64,000 bases of DNA, from assembly GCF_039832105.1 (NCBI RefSeq), contig NZ_JBDOHS010000016.1, forward strand, positions 1 through 64,000, in the 5' to 3' direction. Of this stretch, positions 1-8,018 are shown in pieces (within the stretch, counting starts at the first letter, position 1; the number at the start of each line of letters is the position of its first letter). A model generated the notes under the pieces. It saw only the letters and a list, made by a program, of their open reading frames with translations, made no database searches and was not told the origin of the DNA. The position numbers and the translations under genes are program-made. The stretch comes from Dorea_A sp016295505 (GTDB lineage: Bacteria > Bacillota > Clostridia > Lachnospirales > Lachnospiraceae).

Positions 1-255
1 TACGCCCCATATCTGATGATTTATGTCAATTCAGAAACCATTCTGAATAATGACCGTTTTTTCTCTCCTTATATGAGGAGAGTTATCCACATCATAGAAA
101 AAAATCATTTAACAATTACCTACTCTTTATTATACATGAATTCTTTGAGAATAAGGTGTCAACTTTATTTATACAACATCAGTTGCCTGGCTGCCGGCAG
201 ATATTACATTGATTGATAAAATTAGACAGTATATGAACTAAAATGGAGAAATGAA

Positions 256-303
256 ATGGATCGTTAAAGTGGCGAAATAAGAGTATTCAGATTGACTGAT
301 CTA
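256..303 (+). repeat. decayed copy of the 5200-5247 leader and gene start
   Basis: This stretch matches the leader and first codons of the hypothetical gene that starts at 5227. Both begin ATGGATCGTTAA, continue with GTGG, GAA and TAAGA blocks, and share CAGATTGA. By eye roughly 80% of about 45 bases agree. Here the start codon is lost and stops follow. It looks like the remnant of a duplicated gene start joined by deletion to the WYL fragment downstream. Confidence 0.5.
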
Positions 304-334
304 TACCGGTATTACCCGGGCCAAGAAGATTCTG

Positions 335-628
335 GTGATGGTCGGTACGAAGAAGGCTCTTTCTTATGCAGTGAGAAATGTGACAGTCAACAAGAGAAAT
401 AACCTTCTGAAGGAGCGACTGGCCGGTGTTATCATCGATCGCTTTGGACATGATGTCTGGTTGATCCCGCAGGGAGAGGATCACTTTAAAACCATAGTTC
501 TGGTATCAGTAAGTCCGAAGTTCTTTGGTTGGGTAACTGGTATCGGATCCGGGATGAAGATTACTGGTCCGGATAATGTGAAGGCTGAATATAAGGCATA
601 TTTGCAGGATGTGCTTGAGAATTATTGA
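335..628 (+). pseudogene. C-terminal fragment of a WYL-domain transcriptional regulator
   Basis: The 97-codon frame resembles the end of WYL-domain regulators. It contains a run with ERLAGVIIDRFGHDVWLIP followed by a phosphate-contact-like HFKTIVLVSVSPKFFGWV segment and a short closing helix ending in NY. Whole WYL regulators are about 300 residues and carry an N-terminal helix-turn-helix, which is absent here. No ribosome-binding site precedes the ATG at 335. The fragment lies just after a decayed copy of another gene's leader, so it is best read as a deletion remnant. The next gene begins within 20 bases, which suggests an old operon. Confidence 0.6.
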
Positions 629-646
629 TTGGTTATAGGTGAGATT

Positions 647-967
647 ATGGTTGAAGTATCAAAACGTGATTGGAAATTGTTCCGTGAGAAACTTCCTGGT
701 TGGCAGGAAAGTTATATGGAACGTTTATGCAAGGAATATGTAGAGCTGCTGACCTGTGATAAGAAGGGTTCTGAACGATTCTGGGCACTGGAAGAACGTA
801 TCAAAAAAGATCGCAAAGCTCCTGGCGTTATTTTATCTGCCAGCAAATCCGATATGCTGATCGATCTCGTTCGGTTGGTTCAGGATGAGGTGATTGGTCT
901 TGAGGATCTGTCTGATTTTAGTGAGGACGTGCAGGAGAGAGTGAAATTCATGGTGCAGCGCTGGTAA
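647..967 (+). CDS. conserved hypothetical protein, about 106 aa
   Basis: This is a short acidic and basic helical protein with no signal peptide or membrane segment. A TTG at 629 would extend the frame, but ATG 647 is preceded by AGGTGAG and gives the more natural start MVEVSKRDWKLF. It follows the WYL fragment closely and was probably cotranscribed with the intact regulator. The sequence (KLPGWQESYMERL near the start, LDLVRLVQDE-like helix in the second half) resembles small uncharacterised proteins that sit beside WYL regulators in Lachnospiraceae. No catalytic motif is visible and I do not assign a function. Confidence 0.7.
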   Translation: MVEVSKRDWKLFREKLPGWQESYMERLCKEYVELLTCDKKGSERFWALEERIKKDRKAPGVILSASKSDMLIDLVRLVQDEVIGLEDLSDFSEDVQERVKFMVQRW

Positions 968-984
968 TGTGAATGTGGTAAAAT

Positions 985-1025
985 ATGCATTTTCGGGTCT
1001 TCATATAACCTGGAAATGCATTTCT
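985..1025 (+). terminator. hairpin terminator after the 647-967 gene
   Basis: ATGCATTTTC and GGAAATGCAT form a stem interrupted by a GGT/ACC pair and followed by TTTCTTC. The T tract is modest. Confidence 0.5.
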
Positions 1026-1045
1026 TCAATTACTAAAAGGTAAGG

Positions 1046-1074
1046 TTGACACGTTGAATGCTCGGTCGTATACT
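1046..1074 (+). promoter_or_regulatory. sigma-A promoter for the pRiA4b ORF-3-like gene
   Basis: TTGACA at 1046-1051 and TATACT at 1069-1074 are separated by 17 bases, upstream of the gene starting at 1129. Confidence 0.7.
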
Positions 1075-1128
1075 GATATCATAAGAAAAAGGTAGGCCAT
1101 CTAAGATACATGAAGGAGGTCCTGATAT

Positions 1129-2841
1129 ATGGATGAGTTATATCAGCAGATTATTGATAGTTATAAAGAGACGGGTTCCGTAAAGAAGACAGCGGAGGAG
1201 CTTGGTACATATCCGATCAAAGTACGAAGAGTACTGATTACGGAGGGATTGTGGCACAGTAAAACCAGTGAACAGGTAGCAGATTTGCTTGCAAAGGGTA
1301 AAAGTGTAGCTGAGATAGCAGAGGAGCTTGTTATATCAGAGAAGAGTGTTCAGTCTTATATGCCTTATTCCCGTGGGCAGTATGGCGGGGAAGACAGAAG
1401 CAACGAAGCGATTCGAAGTGAGGAATATAGAGGACGGATGCAGCAGGCAGCAAAAAATCAGGTTACCAATACAGAAGCACGTTCAAAAAAGCAAGAGGAT
1501 GATATTCAGGAGCAGCGGCGCCTTCTTGAAGAATTAAGAGCTGAAAAAGAGCGATTACTGAAAGAGAAAAAGGAATTCTGGGACATGATCGAAGCAGAGA
1601 TGAAGCGGATCCCTATGGCGATGCAGCTTCATCTGGAACTGGATCTGAAATATATCGCAGATGAACATAAGGAAGTTCTTAGAAGATACGGAAGAATGAA
1701 GGATGGAATTACCAGAGACTTTATTGTTCCGGGTAATATGACACTGCATGGTCTTCATTATGCAATCATGAAAGCCTTTGGATGGCAAAACAGCCACCTT
1801 CATAGCTATGTTCCATATGAGGATGAATTCAAAAAAATGACAGATGGGGGATTGGTAAAAGAGTGGACCCGTCAGGTTGGTATGTATTTCCGTTTTCCAA
1901 GTGAAGATTATGAAGATATATATTGGGACGATGATTATGAGGAAGGTGAAAGTATTAAGACCTGGCTGAAATTCAAGTATTGTGGTCCATACTCCTACGA
2001 AGGCGTGGGAGAGCATTACATCCCGGCACAGATTGAAGTAGACCGCTTCCGAAAGAACTGGCCTGCGATTCAGAAGAAAACGACAGATCAGAGAACGTGG
2101 AATCTCTACATGGAAGGTCAGTGTGAGGAAATGCTGGAACGCCTGATGCTTTGGACTGTACTAAAAACACCGGCTGAACAGGGAGATTGGGATTCATGGA
2201 AACAGAAGAAAGAGGCCGCCCTGAAACAAGTTGAGAAAAAACGTAAGGGCATTATCAAAAAATACAGACAACTGACAGCCCGTATGGATCAGATCGTTGA
2301 AGAGGCAGAAACGCATTTTGACGAAGAAGGAAATCCGACGATCGACATGGTTCCATATTTCCGGGAGATAGAGGAACTGGACCGTGAATTGGAAATGCTG
2401 TGTATTGATTATAATCCTGAACCAATTCCGGCATTATCTGCATTGTGTTATCGATATGACTATGGCGATGGGTGGGAGATTAAAATCACCTGCACCAATG
2501 CCTGGTACGACAAAACAGTTTATGCCAGGGATGAAGAAGGCGATATGCTTCATGATAAAAATGGATTCGTTCCTGAGAAAGCTTTGTTTGTAGATGCCTT
2601 TGGTCAGCAAATAGACGGAGAGTTTCTGGACAAGTTGAGAGAGATTCAGCGTAAGGAAAAACCAATCTGCATTGCCTGGGATGGAATGAGCCTTGTGGAT
2701 GATGTTGGTGGTGTTGGAGGTTTTTGCGAATTCCTTGAGACGATTAACGGTGATGATCCGGAAGAGAAGAAAAGCTATAAAACATGGGCAAGGAGTCTGG
2801 GATGGACCGGACGCATGCCAAAACCGGAAAACATGCTGTAG
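1129..2841 (+). CDS. plasmid pRiA4b ORF-3-like family protein with N-terminal helix-turn-helix
   Basis: The 570-residue protein starts with two HTH-like segments (residues about 12-35 and 50-75), followed by a charged coiled coil (about 100-165). The pRiA4b ORF-3-like domain (IS1096 TnpR-like) follows: the first half runs from about residue 195 (DFIVPGNMTLHGLHYAIMKA, FGWQNSHLHSY), and the second carries the family hallmark YRYDYGDGWEIKI near residue 440. The two halves are separated by a long charged insert. Members occur on plasmids and in mobile regions, and their biochemical role is not known. AAGGAGG precedes the ATG and a good promoter lies at 1046-1074. The HTH plus coiled coil suggests nucleic-acid binding, which is inference. 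Confidence 0.75.
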   Translation: MDELYQQIIDSYKETGSVKKTAEELGTYPIKVRRVLITEGLWHSKTSEQVADLLAKGKSVAEIAEELVISEKSVQSYMPYSRGQYGGEDRSNEAIRSEEYRGRMQQAAKNQVTNTEARSKKQEDDIQEQRRLLEELRAEKERLLKEKKEFWDMIEAEMKRIPMAMQLHLELDLKYIADEHKEVLRRYGRMKDGITRDFIVPGNMTLHGLHYAIMKAFGWQNSHLHSYVPYEDEFKKMTDGGLVKEWTRQVGMYFRFPSEDYEDIYWDDDYEEGESIKTWLKFKYCGPYSYEGVGEHYIPAQIEVDRFRKNWPAIQKKTTDQRTWNLYMEGQCEEMLERLMLWTVLKTPAEQGDWDSWKQKKEAALKQVEKKRKGIIKKYRQLTARMDQIVEEAETHFDEEGNPTIDMVPYFREIEELDRELEMLCIDYNPEPIPALSALCYRYDYGDGWEIKITCTNAWYDKTVYARDEEGDMLHDKNGFVPEKALFVDAFGQQIDGEFLDKLREIQRKEKPICIAWDGMSLVDDVGGVGGFCEFLETINGDDPEEKKSYKTWARSLGWTGRMPKPENML

Positions 2842-2882
2842 CTGTCGGGATGATTGCACATTGCTTTATGCTACTGAAATAA

Positions 2883-3032
2883 CTTCGTACCAAGGAGGGA
2901 CTGACACAGAATCAGCTGGCTTTGCTGGCGGAAACCAGTACGGACACGATTGGAAGAATAATTGTGAAAAGAGTGTGTGAATTATTGACTAGAGCCTCTC
3001 CTGATGGTATATTTAGATTACCCAACGGGTAA
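2883..3032 (+). pseudogene. XRE helix-turn-helix fragment
   Basis: The frame immediately after a stop at 2880 reads LRTKEGLTQNQLALLAETST followed by DTIGRIIVKRVCELL. This is a typical Cro/C1 recognition-helix segment and its next helix. There is no start codon and both ends are truncated. It lies between the pRiA4b-like gene and the HigB-type toxin and is probably the remnant of an antitoxin-like regulator. Confidence 0.6.
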
Positions 3033-3051
3033 TTTGAAAAGGAGGGCAAAC

Positions 3052-3411
3052 GTGCAGCTACTATACAATAACAGCAAAGTTCAGAAACAATGTACCGATT
3101 TAAAAACTGCAAAAAAGTTGTTTGGCGGGAATGCTGCATTAGCAACCAGCTTATTTGCCCGAATAAATGCTATGCATCAGGCGAGTGTAATTAAGGATAT
3201 AGTAATGATGCCGACGTTTCATTTTCATAAGTTGAGTGGCAATATGGATGGATTTTTTGCTATAGATGTAAAAACGAGAAGAGATCCATGGCGTATTATT
3301 ATTCAGCCATTAGATGAGAATGAAGAACCTTATGATCCTTGTAATATTGATGAAATTGCTGGTGTGGTTAGAATTGTTGAAGTAAAGGAGGTAAGTAACC
3401 ATTATGAGTAA
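3052..3411 (+). CDS. HigB/RelE-like type II toxin
   Basis: The 119-residue protein (GTG start at 3052, seven bases behind GGAGGG) resembles HigB-type mRNA interferases of the RelE fold. It has an N-terminal helical part (TAKKLFGGNAALATSLFARI), a central PTFHFHKLSG strand region and a basic RRDPWRIII strand near the end. Toxins of this group cleave mRNA on the ribosome and are neutralised by the downstream partner. The stop overlaps the start of the HTH/ImmA gene (ATGAGTAA), as expected for translational coupling of a toxin-first operon. A GTG at 3004 would add 16 residues but lacks a ribosome site. Toxin activity is inferred from family and context. Confidence 0.75.
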   Translation: MQLLYNNSKVQKQCTDLKTAKKLFGGNAALATSLFARINAMHQASVIKDIVMMPTFHFHKLSGNMDGFFAIDVKTRRDPWRIIIQPLDENEEPYDPCNIDEIAGVVRIVEVKEVSNHYE

Positions 3412-4483
3412 TTATATTGAATATAATGATAAGATTGCTTTTCATCCTGGATACTATATCAAAGAAATCATTGAAGAAAGTGGACTTTCTCAGAAAGATT
3501 TTGCAAAACGATTAGATACCACGCCAAAGAATTTAAGTATTCTGGTACGTGGGGAGCAAAGCTTATCAATCGATATAGCCATGAAATTATCTCGAATGTT
3601 AGGGACTAGTGTTGAATACTGGCTGAATCTTCAGAAGAGCTATGACGCTTTGATCGCTGAGTTTGAATCATCCAAGGAATTAGAACAGGAAAGAAGAATT
3701 TTCAAGTACTTTCAGTACACATATTTCAGAGAGAATTTTGGACTGCCTGATCTTCCGAGAAAAACAAATGAACAGATTAAGTGCCTACGTGAATTTTTAA
3801 ATGTTGCATCATTATCTGTTTTCACAAAGCAAAATATGGCAGTTAGTTTCCGAAGTGCATCTGAGGATATGAAAGAGGCTAATATTGCCAGAGCAAATGC
3901 AATGGTTCAGATCGCAATTAATCAGGCACTGAAGATAGAAGCACCTAAGTTTGACAAAAAGAAGTTTGAAAAAGCTGTTGATTATGCATTGACATTAACA
4001 ACACAGCATGGTGATTTTTATCCACTGATCAGGCAGGCTTTTGAAGATGCGGGAGTAATATTCGTAATACTTCCAAATCTTCCGGGTTCAGGAATAAATG
4101 GTGCAACCAAGAAGATTGGACAGAATGTAATGCTGATGGTGAATGACAGACGTTTCTATTCAGATACATTTTGGTTTACTCTGTTTCATGAGATTGGCCA
4201 TATTATTAATGGTGATTATGGAATTACATTTGAAAATGAGCACGCTGGACAGGAGGATGCAGCAGATAAATATGCGGAAGACAAATTGATTCCTCCGGGA
4301 GAATATGAGGCTTTCGTTAAAATGAATGAGTTTAGCGAAAATGCTATCCGCAGATTTGCTGAAAGAATTGACAGAGATCCGGGTATTGTCCTTGGTCGCT
4401 TGCAAAATGATCAGATTGTTCCATTTACAAATGTTGCACTGTCAAAAGCATTAAAACACACATACAAAGTAATAACATCATAA
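3404..4483 (+). CDS. HigA-type antitoxin fused to an ImmA/IrrE metallopeptidase
   Basis: The 359-residue protein has an XRE HTH of the HigA/VapI type at about residues 20-75 (GLSQKDFAKRLDTTPKNLSI, SVEYWLNLQ). A helical linker follows, then an ImmA/IrrE (COG2856) zinc peptidase domain with the HEIGH motif at residues 262-266 and a downstream EDAADKYAED segment that supplies the third ligand. Proteins of this layout bind and repress their own operon and neutralise the upstream HigB-like toxin. The peptidase part may cut itself or a partner. It overlaps the toxin by eight bases and is followed by a strong terminator at 4501. Confidence 0.85.
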   Translation: MSNYIEYNDKIAFHPGYYIKEIIEESGLSQKDFAKRLDTTPKNLSILVRGEQSLSIDIAMKLSRMLGTSVEYWLNLQKSYDALIAEFESSKELEQERRIFKYFQYTYFRENFGLPDLPRKTNEQIKCLREFLNVASLSVFTKQNMAVSFRSASEDMKEANIARANAMVQIAINQALKIEAPKFDKKKFEKAVDYALTLTTQHGDFYPLIRQAFEDAGVIFVILPNLPGSGINGATKKIGQNVMLMVNDRRFYSDTFWFTLFHEIGHIINGDYGITFENEHAGQEDAADKYAEDKLIPPGEYEAFVKMNEFSENAIRRFAERIDRDPGIVLGRLQNDQIVPFTNVALSKALKHTYKVITS

Positions 4484-4500
4484 AGAGGTATATAACGTGA

Positions 4501-4541
4501 GGTCGTCTACCGTTATCCACGATAGATGGCCTTATTTTTTT
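4501..4541 (+). terminator. intrinsic terminator of the HigB/HigA operon
   Basis: GGTCGTCTA (4501-4509) pairs with TAGATGGCC (4523-4531), followed by a T-rich tract of ten bases. The same stem sequence recurs after the RelB/RelE operon at 16055. Confidence 0.8.
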
Positions 4542-4636
4542 ATCCATTTGGGGAGAAAGTGCGGATTCGCATTCTACGATTGCCATTTTATCCTGAGATG
4601 TGAATAAGACAGGTTAATTCTTTAATATTTATATTT

Positions 4637-4665
4637 TTTAGAATGTGATAGTCTGGTATTATAAT
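4637..4665 (+). promoter_or_regulatory. promoter for the LURP-one-like gene
   Basis: A consensus TATAAT (4660-4665) stands 17 bases after a weak TTTAGA (4637-4642), 46 bases before the ATG at 4712. Confidence 0.55.
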
Positions 4666-4711
4666 ATTTATAAAGAACCTATTATGATGAAGTGAAGAAA
4701 GTGGTGAGGTT

Positions 4712-5182
4712 ATGAAACTGTTATTCAAACAGAGATTGTTTTCCTGGTTTGACAGCTATGATATTTATGATGAGTCTGGTAATACCGTTTATGTGGTAAA
4801 AGGTCAGTTGTCCTGGGGGCACAAGCTTGTAATCTATGATGCTTATGGAAATGAAGTGGGAATGGTTGTTCAGCAGGTGCTTACTTTCCTTCCAAAGTTC
4901 GAGATTTATAAAAACGGCAGTTATATCGGATGCTTAAGCAAAGAATTTTCGTTCCTGACACCGCATTATAATATCGATTACAACGGATGGCATATTGATG
5001 GAACGATCATGGAATGGGAATATAGTATTCTTGATCGAAGCAGCAATCAGATTGCAAGTATCAGTAAAGAGTTGTTTCATATGACGGATACTTACGTTAT
5101 TGATATAAGGAATCCGGAAAATGCATTGGATGCGTTAATGTTTGTGTTGGCAATCGATGCAGAAAAATGTTCTAGAAATTAG
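4712..5182 (+). CDS. LURP-one-related (LOR/Tubby-like) family protein
   Basis: This 156-residue cytoplasmic protein is almost all beta strand and shows the repeated hairpin pattern of the LURP-one/scramblase-like fold. An opening MKLLFKQRLFSWFDSYDIYD is followed by strands around DESGNTVYVVKGQLSWGHKL and IYKNGSYIGCLSKEF, and ends with a helix (ENALDALMFVLAIDAE) typical of the central helix of the barrel. Bacterial members (YxjI-like) have no established biochemical role, although phospholipid binding has been suggested for the fold. It has its own promoter and sits next to an unrelated hypothetical gene. Confidence 0.8.
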   Translation: MKLLFKQRLFSWFDSYDIYDESGNTVYVVKGQLSWGHKLVIYDAYGNEVGMVVQQVLTFLPKFEIYKNGSYIGCLSKEFSFLTPHYNIDYNGWHIDGTIMEWEYSILDRSSNQIASISKELFHMTDTYVIDIRNPENALDALMFVLAIDAEKCSRN

Positions 5183-5226
5183 AAGGTATTTCATCTTTCT
5201 ATGGATCGTTAAGGTGGTGAAGTAAG

Positions 5227-5790
5227 ATGACGCAGATTGATATGAAAAAGTTGGAAGTTGCCATGAAATATATTGAACGTATCGCTGATGGCAAGAATCC
5301 TGTGAATAACAAACCTGTGGAAGAGGATTCCGTATTAAACAATCCGAATGTGATTCGGTGTATGTATTTTGTAAAAGAGGTTCTTACTGCAGTTAAGGAA
5401 AATGATGGTATGGTTGGCGGACGGGCATCTAAACCATCAAAGTCCCCATTTCCGTTTGAATGCCTTTCTGAGTTTGAATATGTAGATGATACTTCGATTG
5501 CCTATTTTATGAACAGGCTGAAAGGATTGGCGCTTGATCCGAATGTGCGGGGAATCGGTACAAAACCAGTAACAGACTGGCTGAAACGGAAAGGATATTT
5601 AATCGATGTTCAGGACAAGTATACAGGAAAGCTCCATCCAGAAGCAACGGAGTTGGGAATAGACTTTGGGCTTTACATGCAGGAACGAATATCGACAAAT
5701 GGACAATCATATCAAATTGTTATGTATTCTCAGAAAGCGCAGGAATTCATCGCGGCGCATTTGGAACAGATTGTGAATAACAGTATATAA
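5227..5790 (+). CDS. conserved hypothetical protein, 187 aa
   Basis: The protein has a helical N-terminus (KLEVAMKYIERIADGKNPVN) and a central serine/proline stretch. The C-terminal half could form a winged-helix-like unit (TKPVTDWLKRKGYL, KLHPEATELGIDFGL). I do not recognise a named family. The gene is preceded by AAGGTGGTGAAG inside a leader that is also found, decayed, at 256-303 beside a WYL-regulator fragment. Relatives may therefore be paired with WYL regulators. No signal peptide or membrane segment is present. Confidence 0.65.
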   Translation: MTQIDMKKLEVAMKYIERIADGKNPVNNKPVEEDSVLNNPNVIRCMYFVKEVLTAVKENDGMVGGRASKPSKSPFPFECLSEFEYVDDTSIAYFMNRLKGLALDPNVRGIGTKPVTDWLKRKGYLIDVQDKYTGKLHPEATELGIDFGLYMQERISTNGQSYQIVMYSQKAQEFIAAHLEQIVNNSI

Positions 5791-5821
5791 CATATGTATA
5801 TACTATTATTAGTTGATTTTT

Positions 5822-5858
5822 TTCGGCTAAAATATATTTGATTTACAGATTAGCCGAA
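5822..5858. promoter_or_regulatory. inverted repeat upstream of the AAA ATPase gene (distal)
   Basis: TTCGGCTAA (5822-5830) and TTAGCCGAA (5850-5858) form a perfect 9-bp inverted repeat with a 19-base spacer. A related repeat follows closer to the gene. Spacing and repetition suggest paired operator sites. Confidence 0.5.
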
Positions 5859-5881
5859 AACAACTTGATTCCGGCTGTGAT

Positions 5882-5917
5882 TTCGGCTATTATATAATTA
5901 AACTACAAATCAGCCGA
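5882..5917. promoter_or_regulatory. inverted repeat overlapping the probable promoter of the AAA ATPase gene (proximal)
   Basis: TTCGGCT (5882-5888) is answered by AGCCGA (5912-5917), around a TATAAT at 5893-5898. The repeat half-sites match those of the distal pair. No clear -35 is seen 17 bases upstream. Confidence 0.5.
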
Positions 5918-5929
5918 GGAGGTGTTTTC

Positions 5930-7153
5930 GTGAATTATATTGCAAGAAATTTGGAGAAGGTCGTCCTGCAAGTTTCCGATGAGTATCCGGTTGTTTTAGT
6001 TACTGGGCCCAGGCAGGTCGGCAAAACCACAATGCTTCAAAAGTTGATGGAGGGGACGGGACGAAAATATGTTTCTCTTGATGATTTGAACGAGAGAAAT
6101 ATAGCAAAAACGGATCCTGAGCTTTTTCTGCAGCTGCATAAACCACCAGTGCTGATCGACGAAGTTCAGTATGCTCCTGAGCTGTTCACTTATATTAAGA
6201 TTCATGTGGATAAAACACACAATCCCGGCGATTTCTGGCTTACCGGGTCGCAGGTTTTTAAGCTTATGCGCGGTGTACAGGAGTCTCTTGCAGGCCGCGT
6301 TGCTGTGCTTTCATTGACCTCCTTATCCCAGGCAGAGATGTGCGGAGGACAGATGGAACCATTCCTTGTTGATCTGAAAGCTTTATCTGAAAGAAGTGAG
6401 CAAAGAATACCTGCTGATGCAGAAAGTATTTTTGAGAGAATCTTCAAAGGCTCCATGCCTGCGCTTATCAGTGGTCAGAATAGCAACAGTCAGATTTTTT
6501 ACAGCAGCTATCTATCCACCTATATCGAAAGAGATATCAGAGAATTATCCGACTCAATAGATTCGCTGAAGTTCTTGAAGTTTATTACTGCGGTGGCAGC
6601 CAGAAGCGGACAGATGCTGAATATGGCCGACATCGCCAGAGATGCGGATATCAACCAGAAACAGGTTAAAGATTGGCTGGGAATCCTGGAAACATTGGGT
6701 ATCATTTTCTACCTCCATCCATACTCCAACAATATGCTGAAAAGACTGGTGAAGACACCGAAGCTGTATTTCTATGATACTGGTCTGGTCTGCTATTTGA
6801 CGAAATGGAGCAGTCCGGAAACGTTGGAAAGCGGTGCAATGAACGGGGCAATTCTTGAGAACTATGTCGTTGCCGAAATCAGAAAAACCTATCTGAACTG
6901 CGGAAAAGAGCCTTTCATGTATTATTATCGGGATAAGGATGCCAAGGAAATCGATATCGTCTTAGAGCATGATGGTGTACTTAATCCGATTGAAATTAAA
7001 AAGTCATCAAATCCCGGATCAGAGCTTACCGGTGTATTTCATCTTCTGGATAACGCCTCAATTCCAAGGTCAAAGGGTGCAATCCTGTGCATGAAGCCGG
7101 AGTTGTCTGCCATCGACCGGGAAAACTATATTGTACCAATTTGGATGATATAA
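5930..7153 (+). CDS. AAA+ ATPase with DUF4143 domain
   Basis: The 407-residue protein starts with GTG eight bases behind AGGAGG. Walker A is GPRQVGKTT (residues about 25-33) and Walker B is PVLIDEVQ (about 70). An arginine-finger region LTGSQ is seen near 100. The C-terminal third is the DUF4143 domain, a nuclease-like fold with residues such as YYRDKDAKEIDIV and PIEIKKSS that resemble a PD-(D/E)xK core. Members are common orphans in Firmicutes and Bacteroidetes and their substrate is unknown. Two TTCGGCTAA-type palindromes precede the gene, which suggests tight control. It is monocistronic, with a terminator directly after. Confidence 0.85.
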   Translation: MNYIARNLEKVVLQVSDEYPVVLVTGPRQVGKTTMLQKLMEGTGRKYVSLDDLNERNIAKTDPELFLQLHKPPVLIDEVQYAPELFTYIKIHVDKTHNPGDFWLTGSQVFKLMRGVQESLAGRVAVLSLTSLSQAEMCGGQMEPFLVDLKALSERSEQRIPADAESIFERIFKGSMPALISGQNSNSQIFYSSYLSTYIERDIRELSDSIDSLKFLKFITAVAARSGQMLNMADIARDADINQKQVKDWLGILETLGIIFYLHPYSNNMLKRLVKTPKLYFYDTGLVCYLTKWSSPETLESGAMNGAILENYVVAEIRKTYLNCGKEPFMYYYRDKDAKEIDIVLEHDGVLNPIEIKKSSNPGSELTGVFHLLDNASIPRSKGAILCMKPELSAIDRENYIVPIWMI

Positions 7154-7158
7154 AAGAT

Positions 7159-7209
7159 ACATACCGACATTCACTTCCATTCGAGAAATGAGTGCCGGTA
7201 TGTTTTTCG
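7159..7209 (+). terminator. intrinsic terminator of the AAA ATPase gene
   Basis: ACATACCG...ATTCA and TGAGTGCCGGTATGT form a long stem followed by TTTTTC. Confidence 0.75.
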
Positions 7210-7269
7210 TTTATAAGTGGCAACAGAATGAGAGTAAAATATTTAACAGTTACCCATTTAATCCTGTTA

Positions 7270-7945
7270 TTATCGAATCAATTCCTTCGGAATCTGGTCA
7301 TAATCAAACATGACCTCAGAATGATTGTCACGAATCAGCTGCTTATCGGTCACCTTTCCGGTTGCCCTGTCAATGACATTTCTATAGATTTTGGATATCC
7401 TGTAATACTTATCTCCTTCTTTATGGAAATGATGATCTTCTTCAAAAATCTCATAATACTGCGGGAATTGTCTTTCGCTTCTTAATTCTGCCCAAAGCTT
7501 GCCGTCGCTGCACCAGACAAGCAGCTGAACATCCTGATCCGTATTGTTTTTAAACCGGTAATCTATGTAATTATAGCTGACGGAGGTTCCTGAGCTAAAC
7601 GGCACTCTTTTACCATGATCGGGCGCCAGGCGTCAGAATGGCTGTGAAACTCAACAACCTCGAGAGGACTGTGCAGAATAAGCAGATGGATGATCATTCC
7701 ATTGATTTTTGACGATGCCAGCTTGATATTAATTGCTTTATTGAACTGAAGCGTCGGATCGATGCCTTTCCCTTTTTTATAAGTACTGAATCATAACTTG
7801 AAACAACATTGGGAAGTCTTTTTTTGGTTATTGTTTTTGCAAACTTTTCTTTACTGAGAAAATCCTGTATGTGGCGTTTACACGTTTCCTTCGCCTGGGA
7901 AATGGCATATGTCGCAGGACATAGTTCGCAAAAAAGGTTGACCAG
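7270..7945 (-). pseudogene. VanW family protein, frameshifted and internally deleted
   Basis: On the minus strand the region keeps recognisable VanW pieces in several frames. They are an N-terminal part with SQAKETCKRHIQDFLSKEKF and a piece with ASSKINGMIIH. The C-terminal 111 residues (PFSSGTSVSYNYIDYRFKNN through QIPKELIR) are still open. Between the pieces are frameshifts and a missing central block, since VanW proteins are about 280 residues. VanW occurs in vancomycin-resistance clusters and as an orphan in many gut Firmicutes, and its role is unknown. No other van gene is present, so no resistance is implied. Confidence 0.8.
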
Positions 7946-7951
7946 AGGCTG

Positions 7952-7979
7952 TTGAAAACTCCGGTTATTCGTATATAAT
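7952..7979 (+). promoter_or_regulatory. promoter for the LuxR regulator
   Basis: TTGAAA (7952-7957) and TATAAT (7974-7979) are spaced by 16 bases, 39 bases before the ATG at 8019. Confidence 0.7.
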
Positions 7980-8018
7980 GTATTTAGTTAAGATTTGGTT
8001 TTCACGGAGGTGAACGTT

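Noticed and set aside
1..250. 66-residue open frame at the window start
   Set aside because: AT-rich, no ribosome site, no similarity to any family; I see no gene in this stretch.
7270..7945. Functional vancomycin resistance (VanW)
   Set aside because: The gene is frameshifted and internally deleted and no vanA/B/H/X genes are present.
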